A stretch of DNA of 64,000 nt from Halpernia sp048269545 (GTDB lineage: Bacteria; Bacteroidota; Bacteroidia; Flavobacteriales; Weeksellaceae). The stretch is taken from assembly GCF_048269545.1 (NCBI RefSeq), contig NZ_JBLXIJ010000001.1, forward strand, positions 434,001 through 498,000. Direction: 5' to 3'. Positions 17,537 through 24,830 of this stretch are shown here, one piece after another (within the stretch, counting starts at the first letter, position 1; every line of letters starts with the position of its first letter). The position numbers and the translations under genes were made by a program. Below the pieces are notes generated by a model. The model was not told the DNA's origin and searched no databases. It saw only the letters and a program-made list of their open reading frames with translations.

Positions 17537-18739
17537 ATGAAAAATACAATTCACAGATTCATAGCAATAATATCTTTAATCACCATTTTTCACTCTTGTA
17601 ATTCGCCCAAAAACAAAGACGAACCGCAATTGATTTCAAATGAAAATAGAAATGCATCCAGTGTTTTTATGACAACAGATTCAAAAAAACAACTAGTAAT
17701 AAGCTGGATTGAAACTGATAACAACGATATAAAAAGTTTTTATTTTGCAAGATGGGATGTTAAAGAAAATAAGTTTAGTGTGGCTAAAAAAATTCCAATT
17801 CCTAATACTGTAAGTACTCATGAAGAAGGAATGCCGAAAATTGCATTTAAAAATGATGGAACAATTTTCGTTTCTTATGAAAGTTCAGTTCCCGTTGCAG
17901 GCACAAAATGGGGAAGAACATTGTTAAAATTTATAACATCAAAAGATGACGGAAAAACGTGGAGTAAACCTGCAAATGTTGCAATTAGTTCCGCAAAAAT
18001 TGCTTCTCAATCTTTTTCTGGATTAGCTCGGATTGGCGATGGTGAAATTGCTGCAGTTTGGTTGGACTCTAATGCAAACCCAAATTTACACACAAGAGTT
18101 GTAATGTTTGCAAAAACAAATGCACAAAACACTTTTGATACACCCGTGCAAATTACAACGCGCACTTGTGAATGTTGTAGAGTTGCAGTTAGTGGAAATA
18201 AAAATGGACAAATTATTGTGGCTTTTCGGGATTTGTTGGATGGAAATGTTCGAGATATTTCTTCTTCAATCTCAAATGATAATGGTAAAACCTTTCAAGA
18301 ACCAATAGATTTTAGTAAAGATGGATGGATAATTAATGGATGTCCTCATAACGGACCTTCGATTTCTAATCATGGTTCCAAAAATTTCGCAACATGGTAT
18401 TCTGGCGCAGATGACGGAGCAATGCACTTTGCTGAATTAGACAGAGATGGTAAAGTTTTGAATAAAAAAATATTAACTAAAAAAGGCAGGTTTGCTCAAA
18501 TTACACAATTACCAAATGAACAAAGTATTGTAGCGTATAACGTAGAGTTTGAAAAAAGTGGTAAAACTTTTAGTCAAATTATGATTTTAAAAACGAGCGA
18601 AAAAAACGCAACTCCAATTAAAGTGGGAAATCCGAAAGGAAATGCAAATTATCCAATGATAGAAGCAATTGATAATCAAAACGTGATTGTTGCATGGCGT
18701 GATTCTGATCGTATTTTTTATAAAAAAATATTTCTTTAA
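17537..18739 (+). CDS. Sialidase-like beta-propeller lipoprotein with CECC and GCPHNGP motifs
   Basis: A lipoprotein signal ends in the lipobox FHSC with C21 as the lipidated residue. The rest is a BNR/Asp-box propeller: SKDDGKTW at 135-142 and SNDNGKTF at 246-253. Sialidase arginine-triad and FRIP motifs are not evident, so a sialidase activity is not supported. Instead two motifs stand out: CECC at 211-214 and GCPHNGP at 268-274. I recall this pairing in a group of uncharacterised 'sialidase family' proteins. Four Cys plus His in a secreted propeller could form a metal site. Directly downstream of a TonB receptor, it may act as a surface or periplasmic partner. An AT hairpin and weak terminator follow. 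Confidence 0.75.
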   Translation: MKNTIHRFIAIISLITIFHSCNSPKNKDEPQLISNENRNASSVFMTTDSKKQLVISWIETDNNDIKSFYFARWDVKENKFSVAKKIPIPNTVSTHEEGMPKIAFKNDGTIFVSYESSVPVAGTKWGRTLLKFITSKDDGKTWSKPANVAISSAKIASQSFSGLARIGDGEIAAVWLDSNANPNLHTRVVMFAKTNAQNTFDTPVQITTRTCECCRVAVSGNKNGQIIVAFRDLLDGNVRDISSSISNDNGKTFQEPIDFSKDGWIINGCPHNGPSISNHGSKNFATWYSGADDGAMHFAELDRDGKVLNKKILTKKGRFAQITQLPNEQSIVAYNVEFEKSGKTFSQIMILKTSEKNATPIKVGNPKGNANYPMIEAIDNQNVIVAWRDSDRIFYKKIFL

Positions 18740-18763
18740 AAAAATAAATAAAGAAGAGTTACA

Positions 18764-18833
18764 TTAAACAAATTCCTTCTTAAATATAAATTTGTTTAAA
18801 AACAATAAAACCACTATTTTTTCGCTGGTTTTT
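18764..18833 (+). terminator. Weak terminator region after the propeller lipoprotein gene
   Basis: A perfect AT-rich stem, TTAAACAAATT (18764-18774) with AATTTGTTTAA (18789-18799), is followed by a second stem, AAAACCA (18807-18813) with TGGTTTT (18826-18832), running into T-rich DNA. The rest of 18834-18985 shows no gene or clear signal. Confidence 0.5.
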
Positions 18834-18985
18834 ATTTTTATTATTTTAAATTTATAAAAACCTATTCTTGAAATTATTGTTTTCTTAATTGCTCAAATGT
18901 CTGTTCTCTTAGAGAAAAATAACTTTAAAAACTAAACCAAAAAGAATTTTTAAATTAGAAGATTGGAAATTTTAAATTTACTCCA

Positions 18986-19017
18986 CAAAAAAACCACCTA
19001 CATTTCTGTAAGTGGTT
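18986..19017 (-). terminator. Terminator after tRNA-Asn
   Basis: Plus-strand arms AACCACCTACA (18992-19002) and TGTAAGTGGTT (19007-19017) pair with one wobble over 4 bases. The A run on the left gives a U tract for minus-strand transcription. Confidence 0.85.
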
Positions 19018-19028
19018 GATTACCTTCG

Positions 19029-19102
19029 CTCCTCTTCTTGGGCTCGAACCAAGGACCCTCTGATTAACAGTCAGATGCTCTAACCAACTGAGCTAAAGAG
19101 GA
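19029..19102 (-). tRNA. tRNA-Asn (anticodon GTT)
   Basis: The minus strand folds as a full cloverleaf: acceptor TCCTCTT/AAGAGGA, D stem GCTC/GAGC, anticodon stem TCTGA/TCAGA with loop CTGTTAA, and T arm CTTGG-TTCGAGC-CCAAG. The anticodon GTT corresponds to plus-strand AAC at 19066-19068. Length is 74 with discriminator G. CCA is not encoded. A full promoter precedes it and a terminator follows. Confidence 0.97.
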
Positions 19103-19127
19103 AGGTTACGTCGTTTTTAACGTGGTG

Positions 19128-19159
19128 CAAATATAAAAAGTTTTATAATATACACCAAA
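19128..19159 (-). promoter_or_regulatory. Complete Bacteroidota promoter for tRNA-Asn
   Basis: On the minus strand, TTTG (19159-19156), a 20-base spacer and TATATTTG (19135-19128) match the -33 TTTG / -7 TAnnTTTG consensus with correct spacing. It lies about 26 bases before the tRNA 5' end. Confidence 0.8.
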
Positions 19160-19177
19160 TATTTTTAAGAAATTTTA

Positions 19178-20515
19178 TTAAAATTTTCCCGTTATCCATT
19201 TTACAATATCACTTCCAAAAATTAGCGCCATTAAAGCTACTAAAAAAAGGATTCCAACCATTTGTGCATTTTCCAAAACTTTCTGCGTAACTGGTTTTCC
19301 TGTAATCATTTCCCATAAAGTGAAAACTACATGACCGCCGTCTAAACCTGGAATCGGGATTAGATTAAGAAAAGCTAACCAAACCGAAAACATGGCGGTG
19401 AAACTCCAAAGCGCGCTCCAATTTAAAGTTGTAGGCATTTGTTTGATAATTCCAATTGGTCCAGAAACTTTTTTATAACCTTTTGTAGTGGTATTAAAAA
19501 CAATCTTGAATTGTTTTATCTGCATTGTTAAAACATCAATTGTTCTTCTCAGTCCGCGTGGAATAGATTCTCCAAAGGTGTAATGTTTCGTGGTAAAAGT
19601 TTTAGCGTAATTTTCTTGTGCTAATTTTCCACCTAAAACTACATTCAGTTTTCCATTATTGTTTACTTGTACATCAATTTTTTGCGGAATATTATTTCGT
19701 AGAATTTCAACCGAAACAGTTTTGTTTTTATTCTGATTTAATTCCGGCGCCAATTCATCAGAATAATTAATTTTTTTATTATTAATCCCCACGATTTTAT
19801 CACCCAACATTAAGCCTGCAATTTTAGCGTTACTGTTTGCAGTAAAACTGTCAATTATTGCAGGAGAACGTGTGGCGAAATAACCTCTTGGATCTTCTTG
19901 GTTTAGAACATCTGCGACACCATGCTCATTAATAGGGAAAGTAACTTCTTTTCCGTTTCTTAAAACCGTAACTTGGTCTGCAAACAACATATTAATTGTT
20001 GAGGTTTCCATTCTTTCCGCAGGTTTTCCATCAATTTTTAGAATAATATCGCCATTTCTTAAACCCATTTTTTGTCCTGCTTCTGAAACTGAAATTCCAT
20101 TTTGAAATTTATTTAAATCGTGAAAAGATTCTCCGTTGGTATAAGATAAAGCAGAGTAAATAAACCAAGCTAAAAAGAAGTTTACAGTAACTCCTCCAAG
20201 CATAATTATCAATCTTTGCCACGCTGGTTTACTTCTGAATTCCCACGGTTGTGCAGGTTTTTTTAATTGTTCAGTATCCATACTTTCATCTATCATTCCT
20301 GCAATTTTCACGTAACCGCCGAAAGGCAACCAACCAATTCCATATTCAGTTTCGCCAATTTTTTTTCTAAAAATAGAAAATCCGGGATCAAAAAAAAGAT
20401 AGAATTTTTCAACTTTGGTTTTAAATAATTTTGCGGGGATAAAATGCCCAAGTTCGTGGAGAATTACAAGTATTGAAATACTTAATATAAATTGAAATAA
20501 TTGGATTAAAGTCAT
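19178..20515 (-). CDS. rseP: Site-2 intramembrane zinc metalloprotease
   Basis: RseP cleaves transmembrane anti-sigma factors or signal-peptide remnants. From the ATG at 20515 it is 445 residues: an N-terminal membrane helix with the zinc motif HELGH (20-24), a transmembrane region near 120-140 (LIIMLGGVTVNFFLAWF), two PDZ domains, and a C-terminal membrane part with NLIPIPGLDGGH, the NPDG-type third-ligand motif. An upstream start at 20566 is rejected because a complete promoter lies between it and 20515. No sigma/anti-sigma pair is adjacent. Confidence 0.93.
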   Translation of the reverse strand: MTLIQLFQFILSISILVILHELGHFIPAKLFKTKVEKFYLFFDPGFSIFRKKIGETEYGIGWLPFGGYVKIAGMIDESMDTEQLKKPAQPWEFRSKPAWQRLIIMLGGVTVNFFLAWFIYSALSYTNGESFHDLNKFQNGISVSEAGQKMGLRNGDIILKIDGKPAERMETSTINMLFADQVTVLRNGKEVTFPINEHGVADVLNQEDPRGYFATRSPAIIDSFTANSNAKIAGLMLGDKIVGINNKKINYSDELAPELNQNKNKTVSVEILRNNIPQKIDVQVNNNGKLNVVLGGKLAQENYAKTFTTKHYTFGESIPRGLRRTIDVLTMQIKQFKIVFNTTTKGYKKVSGPIGIIKQMPTTLNWSALWSFTAMFSVWLAFLNLIPIPGLDGGHVVFTLWEMITGKPVTQKVLENAQMVGILFLVALMALIFGSDIVKWITGKF

Positions 20516-20536
20516 GGAATTTTTTAAATTAATTTG

Positions 20537-20566
20537 CAAATATAAGCATTCTAAAAAGCCTATCAA
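20537..20566 (-). promoter_or_regulatory. Complete promoter for rseP
   Basis: On the minus strand TTG (20566-20564), a 19-base spacer and TATATTTG (20544-20537) match the Bacteroidota consensus. The rseP ATG lies about 20 bases downstream, which decides the start choice. Confidence 0.75.
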
Positions 20567-20595
20567 TAAAAAAGACTCTCAAAATGAGAGCCTTT
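20567..20595 (-). terminator. Terminator of the small secreted protein gene
   Basis: Plus-strand arms AAAGACTCTCA (20571-20581) and TGAGAGCCTTT (20585-20595) pair with one wobble over AAA. The A run at 20567-20573 supplies the U tract on the minus strand. Confidence 0.88.
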
Positions 20596-20617
20596 CTATT
20601 TTAAAATATTAGAATTT

Positions 20618-21058
20618 TTATAAGTTAAATGAAACACCGATACTTCCGTTGTTACCAGCTTCCAAATATATACCTACGTTTTGATTAAAGTAATATCTTA
20701 CACCGATGTGAGCGCCAATTCTGAAATCTTTTCCTAAAACACCGACATCAACTCCTGGATAAATGTCCCATTTTGAAGGTAAATTTAAAGGTTTTTGTAA
20801 ATGTGCATTTAATCTACCAAATACAAAAAAATTATTGTTTTTATTATTATCTTTATAGTCATCAAAATAAATATTTGCACCAGCTCCTACAGATATAATA
20901 TTGGATAAACCATAATCGTAAGTTCCTGTAATACCGGTTCCATAACCATAACCATTAAATCCTACTTGAATTTTTTGATCTCCTCTTCCTCCCCATGCTT
21001 GAGCATAAGTCATTGTACCTGCCAAAAACAGAGCACAGATTAAAGCTAACTTTTTCAT
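20618..21058 (-). CDS. Small secreted beta-rich protein, DUF6646-like
   Basis: From the ATG at 21058 the protein has 146 residues with a clear signal peptide (MKKLALICALFLAGTMTYAQ). The mature part begins AWGGRGDQKIQVGFNGYGYG and continues as regularly spaced amphipathic strands with many Gly and Tyr, ending NNGSIGVSFNL. This looks like an 8-stranded outer-membrane barrel and recalls DUF6646 (from memory). A start at 21106 would place 16 residues before the signal peptide and is unlikely. It is monocistronic with its own terminator. Function unknown. Confidence 0.75.
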   Translation of the reverse strand: MKKLALICALFLAGTMTYAQAWGGRGDQKIQVGFNGYGYGTGITGTYDYGLSNIISVGAGANIYFDDYKDNNKNNNFFVFGRLNAHLQKPLNLPSKWDIYPGVDVGVLGKDFRIGAHIGVRYYFNQNVGIYLEAGNNGSIGVSFNL

Positions 21059-21164
21059 AATATTTTTTTTTATTGTTAATTTACTGTTAATCAAAAATGA
21101 TTCCAACTCTTATAAACATTGAAAAAAAATAAAAAATTTTATTTATCTTTAGTTATATTTACAA

Positions 21165-21923
21165 ATGGATTCTTTAAAAATAAAAGCAATTAATTTTGAT
21201 ATTCAATGGAAGAGCCAACAAAAAAATTTTTTGACTTTGGAAGATATTTTAATTAATGAAAGTGCCGATTTATTCCTTCTTCCAGAAATGTTTTCCACAG
21301 GTTTTTGTATGGAAGCCAAAGAAATTGCAGATTCTGAAAGTTTAAATTTAAAATGGATGCAAAAAATAGCAAAAAATAAAAATGCAGCTATTTGCGGAAG
21401 TGCTTCAATAAAAGAAAACGGAAAGTTTTACAACCGCTGCTATTTTGTTTTTCCTGATGCTTCTTATAAATTTTACGATAAAAGACATTTGTTTTCCTAT
21501 TCTGGTGAAGATAAAATATATACAAAAGGAGAGAAAAGAGAAATTTTCATCTATAAAAATTTTAAAATTTTATTACAAGTTTGTTATGATTTAAGATTTC
21601 CTGTTTTCTCCAGAAATAAAAATGATTTTGATTTAATTTTATACCTCGCAAACTGGCCTAATTCTAGAATTTCTGCATGGGAAACTTTATTAAAAGCCCG
21701 AGCTATTGAAAACCAATCTTTTGTTTTTGGTTTAAATAGAATGGGTACAGACGGAAATAATCTTATTTATCCCGAAAGTTCTTATTGTTTTGATGCGGAA
21801 GGAAATGTAATTTCTAGTGTTTCCAAACAAATAGTTTCTGCTGAATTAAATTTAAATGAACTCGAAAATTTTAGACAAAAGTTTCCGTTTTTAAAAGATG
21901 GCGATGATTTTAAAATTCTTTAA
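21165..21923 (+). CDS. Carbon-nitrogen hydrolase (nitrilase superfamily), omega-amidase-like
   Basis: The Glu-Lys-Cys catalytic triad is visible: E41 in LLPEMFSTGF, K106 in YDKRHLF, and C140 in LLQVCYDLRFPVF. At 252 residues, with NRMGTDGNN late in the chain, it resembles the YafV/Nit2 omega-amidases, which hydrolyse alpha-keto-glutaramate or similar metabolite-repair substrates. The exact substrate is inference. It is a single cytosolic gene; downstream is a dispersed repeat rather than a clear terminator. Confidence 0.88.
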   Translation: MDSLKIKAINFDIQWKSQQKNFLTLEDILINESADLFLLPEMFSTGFCMEAKEIADSESLNLKWMQKIAKNKNAAICGSASIKENGKFYNRCYFVFPDASYKFYDKRHLFSYSGEDKIYTKGEKREIFIYKNFKILLQVCYDLRFPVFSRNKNDFDLILYLANWPNSRISAWETLLKARAIENQSFVFGLNRMGTDGNNLIYPESSYCFDAEGNVISSVSKQIVSAELNLNELENFRQKFPFLKDGDDFKIL

Positions 21924-21940
21924 AACCAACAATTTTTTAA

Positions 21941-22078
21941 ACCACAAAAGGAACAAAAGTTTTGTGATTGCTAAAGCTTAAATTATTTTGTTTTAAAGTT
22001 CAAAAAAGAACACTTCAGTTTTAAAAAAGTGTAAAAACCTTTGCTCTAATTGCGAAAAATCTTAGTGACTTGGCGTGA
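21941..22078. repeat. Dispersed ACC(A/G)CAAAAG element, copy 1
   Basis: The 145-base gap after the nitrilase gene begins ACCACAAAAGGAACAAAAG (21941-21959). It closely matches ACCGCAAAAGAAACAAAAG at 34684-34702, and ends in Cys-codon-free, T/G-rich sequence with CTTAGTGACTTGGCGTG. It is probably a degenerate copy of a flavobacterial intergenic repeat. Confidence 0.45.
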
Positions 22079-22088
22079 AAATGAAAAT

Positions 22089-23549
22089 CTATACCGAATA
22101 ATTCGGAGCTTCTTGTGTAATAATCACATCGTGTGGATGTGATTCTTTCAAACCATTTCCTGTAATCTGAACCATTTTAGAATCTCGTTGTAAACTTTCT
22201 ATATTTTTTGTTCCACAATAACCCATTCCTGCGCGTAATCCACCTGTTAATTGAAATATCACTTCTTGTAATTTTCCTTTGTGAGAAACTCGTCCTTCAA
22301 TTCCTTCTGGTACAAATTTTTTGGCTTCACTTTGAAAATAACGTTCTTTTCCGCCGCGTTTCATCGCCGCCAAACTTCCCATTCCTTGATAAGATTTGTA
22401 TTTTCTGCCTTGTAATAAAATTTCTTCACCTGGCGCTTCATCAGTTCCTGCTAAAAGTGAACCAAGCATTACAGCATTTGCGCCACTTGCAATCGCTTTT
22501 ACAATATCGCCAGATAATTTTATTCCGCCGTCTGCAATTACTGCGACATTATATTTCTTAGCTTTCTCAAATACATTATAAATAGCAGAAAGTTGTGGAA
22601 CGCCAACTCCCGCAACAACTCTGGTTGTACAAATAGAACCAGGACCCACGCCAACTTTTAAAATATTTGCACCTGCTTTTATTAAATCTTCAGCAGCTTC
22701 TGCGGTTACAATATTTCCACCAACAATATCTAAATCGGGAAAATTCTTTCTAATTTCTTTTACTTTATTTAAAACACCTGCAGAATGTCCGTGTGCAGAA
22801 TCAACTGCAATAATATCAACTCCAACATTTACCAAAGCCTGAACACGATCCATTGTGTCTTCACCAATTCCGACGCCTGCACCGACAATTAATCTTCCTT
22901 TTTCATCTTTGTTCGCGTCTGGATATTCTAATTGATTATCAATATCTTTTATAGTAATTAAACCTACCAATCTGTTCTCAGAATCTACAATTGGAAGTTT
23001 TTCTACACGATTTTTTAATAAAATTTGTTTGGCGGTTTCTAAAGTGGCACTCTTATCGGAAGTTATAATGTTTTCTTTCGTCATTAATTCTTCCACTTTC
23101 ATTTCCAAGTTTTCTTGGTATTTTACATCTCTGTTTGTAATAATTCCAATTAATTTATGATCAGAATCTACAACCGGTAAACCAGAAATTTTAAAATTTT
23201 CCATTAAGAGTTTGGCATCTTTTAATGTGTGGTTTTTCGTTAAAGTGACGGGGTCGGAAATCATTCCATTTTCTGAACGTTTCACACGATTTACTTGTGC
23301 AGCTTGTTCTTCAATAGACATATTTTTATGAATAAAACCTAAACCACCAACTCTTGCTAAAGCAATTGCCATTTCTGCTTCCGTAACTGTATCCATTGCC
23401 GCAGAAACTATAGGAACATTTAGAGTGATTTTATCAGAAAGACGAGATTTTAAAGAAACTTGTGAAGGTAAAACCTCGGAAAATGATGGAATTAGAAGCA
23501 CGTCATCAAAAGTGATGGCTGTCTCTACGATTTTTGTGTGTATGGACAT
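22089..23549 (-). CDS. guaB: Inosine-5'-monophosphate dehydrogenase
   Basis: IMPDH converts IMP to XMP with NAD+, the committed step to GMP. At 486 residues it has the standard layout: catalytic barrel start (FDDVLLIPSFSEVLPSQ), two CBS domains at about 97-207, then barrel with GSICTTR, catalytic Cys at 308, and the flap region KRGGKERYFQ. All key segments are intact. It has its own promoter box just upstream and is transcribed divergently from the small conserved gene at 23670. Confidence 0.98.
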   Translation of the reverse strand: MSIHTKIVETAITFDDVLLIPSFSEVLPSQVSLKSRLSDKITLNVPIVSAAMDTVTEAEMAIALARVGGLGFIHKNMSIEEQAAQVNRVKRSENGMISDPVTLTKNHTLKDAKLLMENFKISGLPVVDSDHKLIGIITNRDVKYQENLEMKVEELMTKENIITSDKSATLETAKQILLKNRVEKLPIVDSENRLVGLITIKDIDNQLEYPDANKDEKGRLIVGAGVGIGEDTMDRVQALVNVGVDIIAVDSAHGHSAGVLNKVKEIRKNFPDLDIVGGNIVTAEAAEDLIKAGANILKVGVGPGSICTTRVVAGVGVPQLSAIYNVFEKAKKYNVAVIADGGIKLSGDIVKAIASGANAVMLGSLLAGTDEAPGEEILLQGRKYKSYQGMGSLAAMKRGGKERYFQSEAKKFVPEGIEGRVSHKGKLQEVIFQLTGGLRAGMGYCGTKNIESLQRDSKMVQITGNGLKESHPHDVIITQEAPNYSV

Positions 23550-23563
23550 CTTTACTTTCTGTG

Positions 23564-23571
23564 CAAAATTA
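23564..23571 (-). promoter_or_regulatory. -7 promoter box of guaB
   Basis: On the minus strand this reads TAATTTTG, matching TAnnTTTG, ending 14 bases before the guaB ATG. The -33 element is not evident. Confidence 0.5.
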
Positions 23572-23669
23572 AAGTTTTTTGAAAGAATATGAAAGTGAAT
23601 GAAGATAAAAATTTAAATCATTTTAATCTTGGTTGGAATAAATTTTGTAACTCATCTAAAAAAAATATT

Positions 23670-24017
23670 ATGGAAAAGCCAAAACCAATGTTAACGATGA
23701 GCCAAGTGATGAATAAACTTGCACAAAAAGGTATTGTAAAAGAGTTTAGCATGAATAATAAAGGTGAAGTTTGTCTGACTGATTTTGAAAAAAATTACCA
23801 ACCTTCAGATTTAAAAATTTTAAAATCTTTCCGTTTTGAAGGAGATTCTAATCCAGCGGATGAAGCTGTACTTTATGTTGCAGAAGATAAAGAAGGAAAC
23901 AAAGGAATGATTATAGATTCTTATGGAGCAGAAAGCAACTATCCAGGAGATAGATTTGATAAATTTTTACGAGATATTCCAGTAAATGAAAGTGATGAAT
24001 ATAATTTTCAAGAATAG
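23670..24017 (+). CDS. Small conserved Bacteroidota protein (family often labelled phosphoribosylpyrophosphate synthetase)
   Basis: From the ATG at 23670 (MEKPKPMLTMSQVMNKLAQ) it is 115 residues. The block SFRFEGDSNPADEAVLYVAED followed by GNKGMIIDSYGAESNY matches a small family common in Bacteroidota that I remember carrying the database name 'phosphoribosylpyrophosphate synthetase'. It has none of the PRPP synthetase motifs seen in prs at 463 and is a third of the length, so that label should not be trusted. It is acidic and soluble with no signal peptide. Function unknown. It ends in a terminator shared with msrA. Confidence 0.75.
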   Translation: MEKPKPMLTMSQVMNKLAQKGIVKEFSMNNKGEVCLTDFEKNYQPSDLKILKSFRFEGDSNPADEAVLYVAEDKEGNKGMIIDSYGAESNYPGDRFDKFLRDIPVNESDEYNFQE

Positions 24018-24036
24018 AATTTCTAAAAAAAAAAAT

Positions 24037-24065
24037 AAAAAAGGCTTCGTTTTGGAGCCTTTTTT
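24037..24065. terminator. Bidirectional terminator between the small conserved gene and msrA
   Basis: AAAAAAGGCTTC (24037-24048) pairs with GGAGCCTTTTTT (24054-24065) with one G-T wobble. A and T tracts serve both convergent genes. Confidence 0.85.
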
Positions 24066-24069
24066 GTGT

Positions 24070-24723
24070 TTATGAATTTGGTTTTAACCAACCCAATTCA
24101 CCATAATGTTTTTTGAATTTTGCAATTTTTGGTCCAATAACAACGCTACAATAGGGTTGCTGCGGATTTTTATCATAATAATTTTGATGGTATTTTTCTG
24201 CAGGATAAAATTTCACAAATGGGACGATTTGAGTAAAATATTTACCGCTATATTTTCCAGATTTTTCAGAAATTTTCATCGCTTCTTCCGTTTCTTTTTT
24301 CTGTTTTTCATTGCTGTAGAAAACCACAGATCTGTATTGTGTTCCTACATCTGCACCTTGTCTGTTAAGCGTTGTAGGATCATGAAGAAAGAAAAAAATA
24401 TCCATTATTTGTTGATAAGAAATAACCTTTGGATCAAAGCCAATTCTTACTACTTCGGCGTGACCAGTTTCTCCTGTAGAAACTTGTTCATAAGTTGGGT
24501 TTGCTACAAAACCGCCAGAATAACCCGAAATTACAGATTCTATTCCTTTTACAGATTCTAAAGGCGCTTCAACGCACCAAAAACAGCCGCCACCAAGAGT
24601 TACATATTCTAAATTTGGTTTGTCAGCTGGCTCATTTGCCATTTGTGATGTGCTGCTTTCTTTTCCTTGTCCATTACAAGAAACAAGAAAAAAAGCCAAT
24701 ATAAGTGTGAGAAAATTTTTCAT
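24070..24723 (-). CDS. msrA: Peptide-methionine (S)-S-oxide reductase, lipoprotein form
   Basis: MsrA repairs methionine S-sulfoxide. Residues 1-16 form a lipoprotein signal with lipobox LVSC (C16), placing the enzyme in the cell envelope. The catalytic block GGCFWCVEAPLESVKG has the nucleophilic C47 and C50. TGHAEVVRIGFDP and FHDPTTLNRQGADVGTQYRS are standard MsrA segments. At 217 residues there is no fused MsrB. It follows the ROK kinase on the same strand, about 107 bases downstream, so co-transcription is possible. Confidence 0.95.
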   Translation of the reverse strand: MKNFLTLILAFFLVSCNGQGKESSTSQMANEPADKPNLEYVTLGGGCFWCVEAPLESVKGIESVISGYSGGFVANPTYEQVSTGETGHAEVVRIGFDPKVISYQQIMDIFFFLHDPTTLNRQGADVGTQYRSVVFYSNEKQKKETEEAMKISEKSGKYSGKYFTQIVPFVKFYPAEKYHQNYYDKNPQQPYCSVVIGPKIAKFKKHYGELGWLKPNS

Positions 24724-24830
24724 TTTAATATTTAAATAATTACTAAAATTAGATACGATTTTAGTGTTAAAAGAGATTGCAAAAGCAATTGCAAATTTAG
24801 TGCTATAAATAAATGCTAAAATTAAATTTA

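Noticed and set aside
17537..18739. Calling the propeller lipoprotein a sialidase
   Set aside because: Asp-boxes alone do not show GH33 activity and catalytic motifs are not visible.
20516..20566. Longer rseP start at 20566
   Set aside because: A complete promoter (20537-20566) lies inside that extension, and the family N-terminus fits the ATG at 20515.
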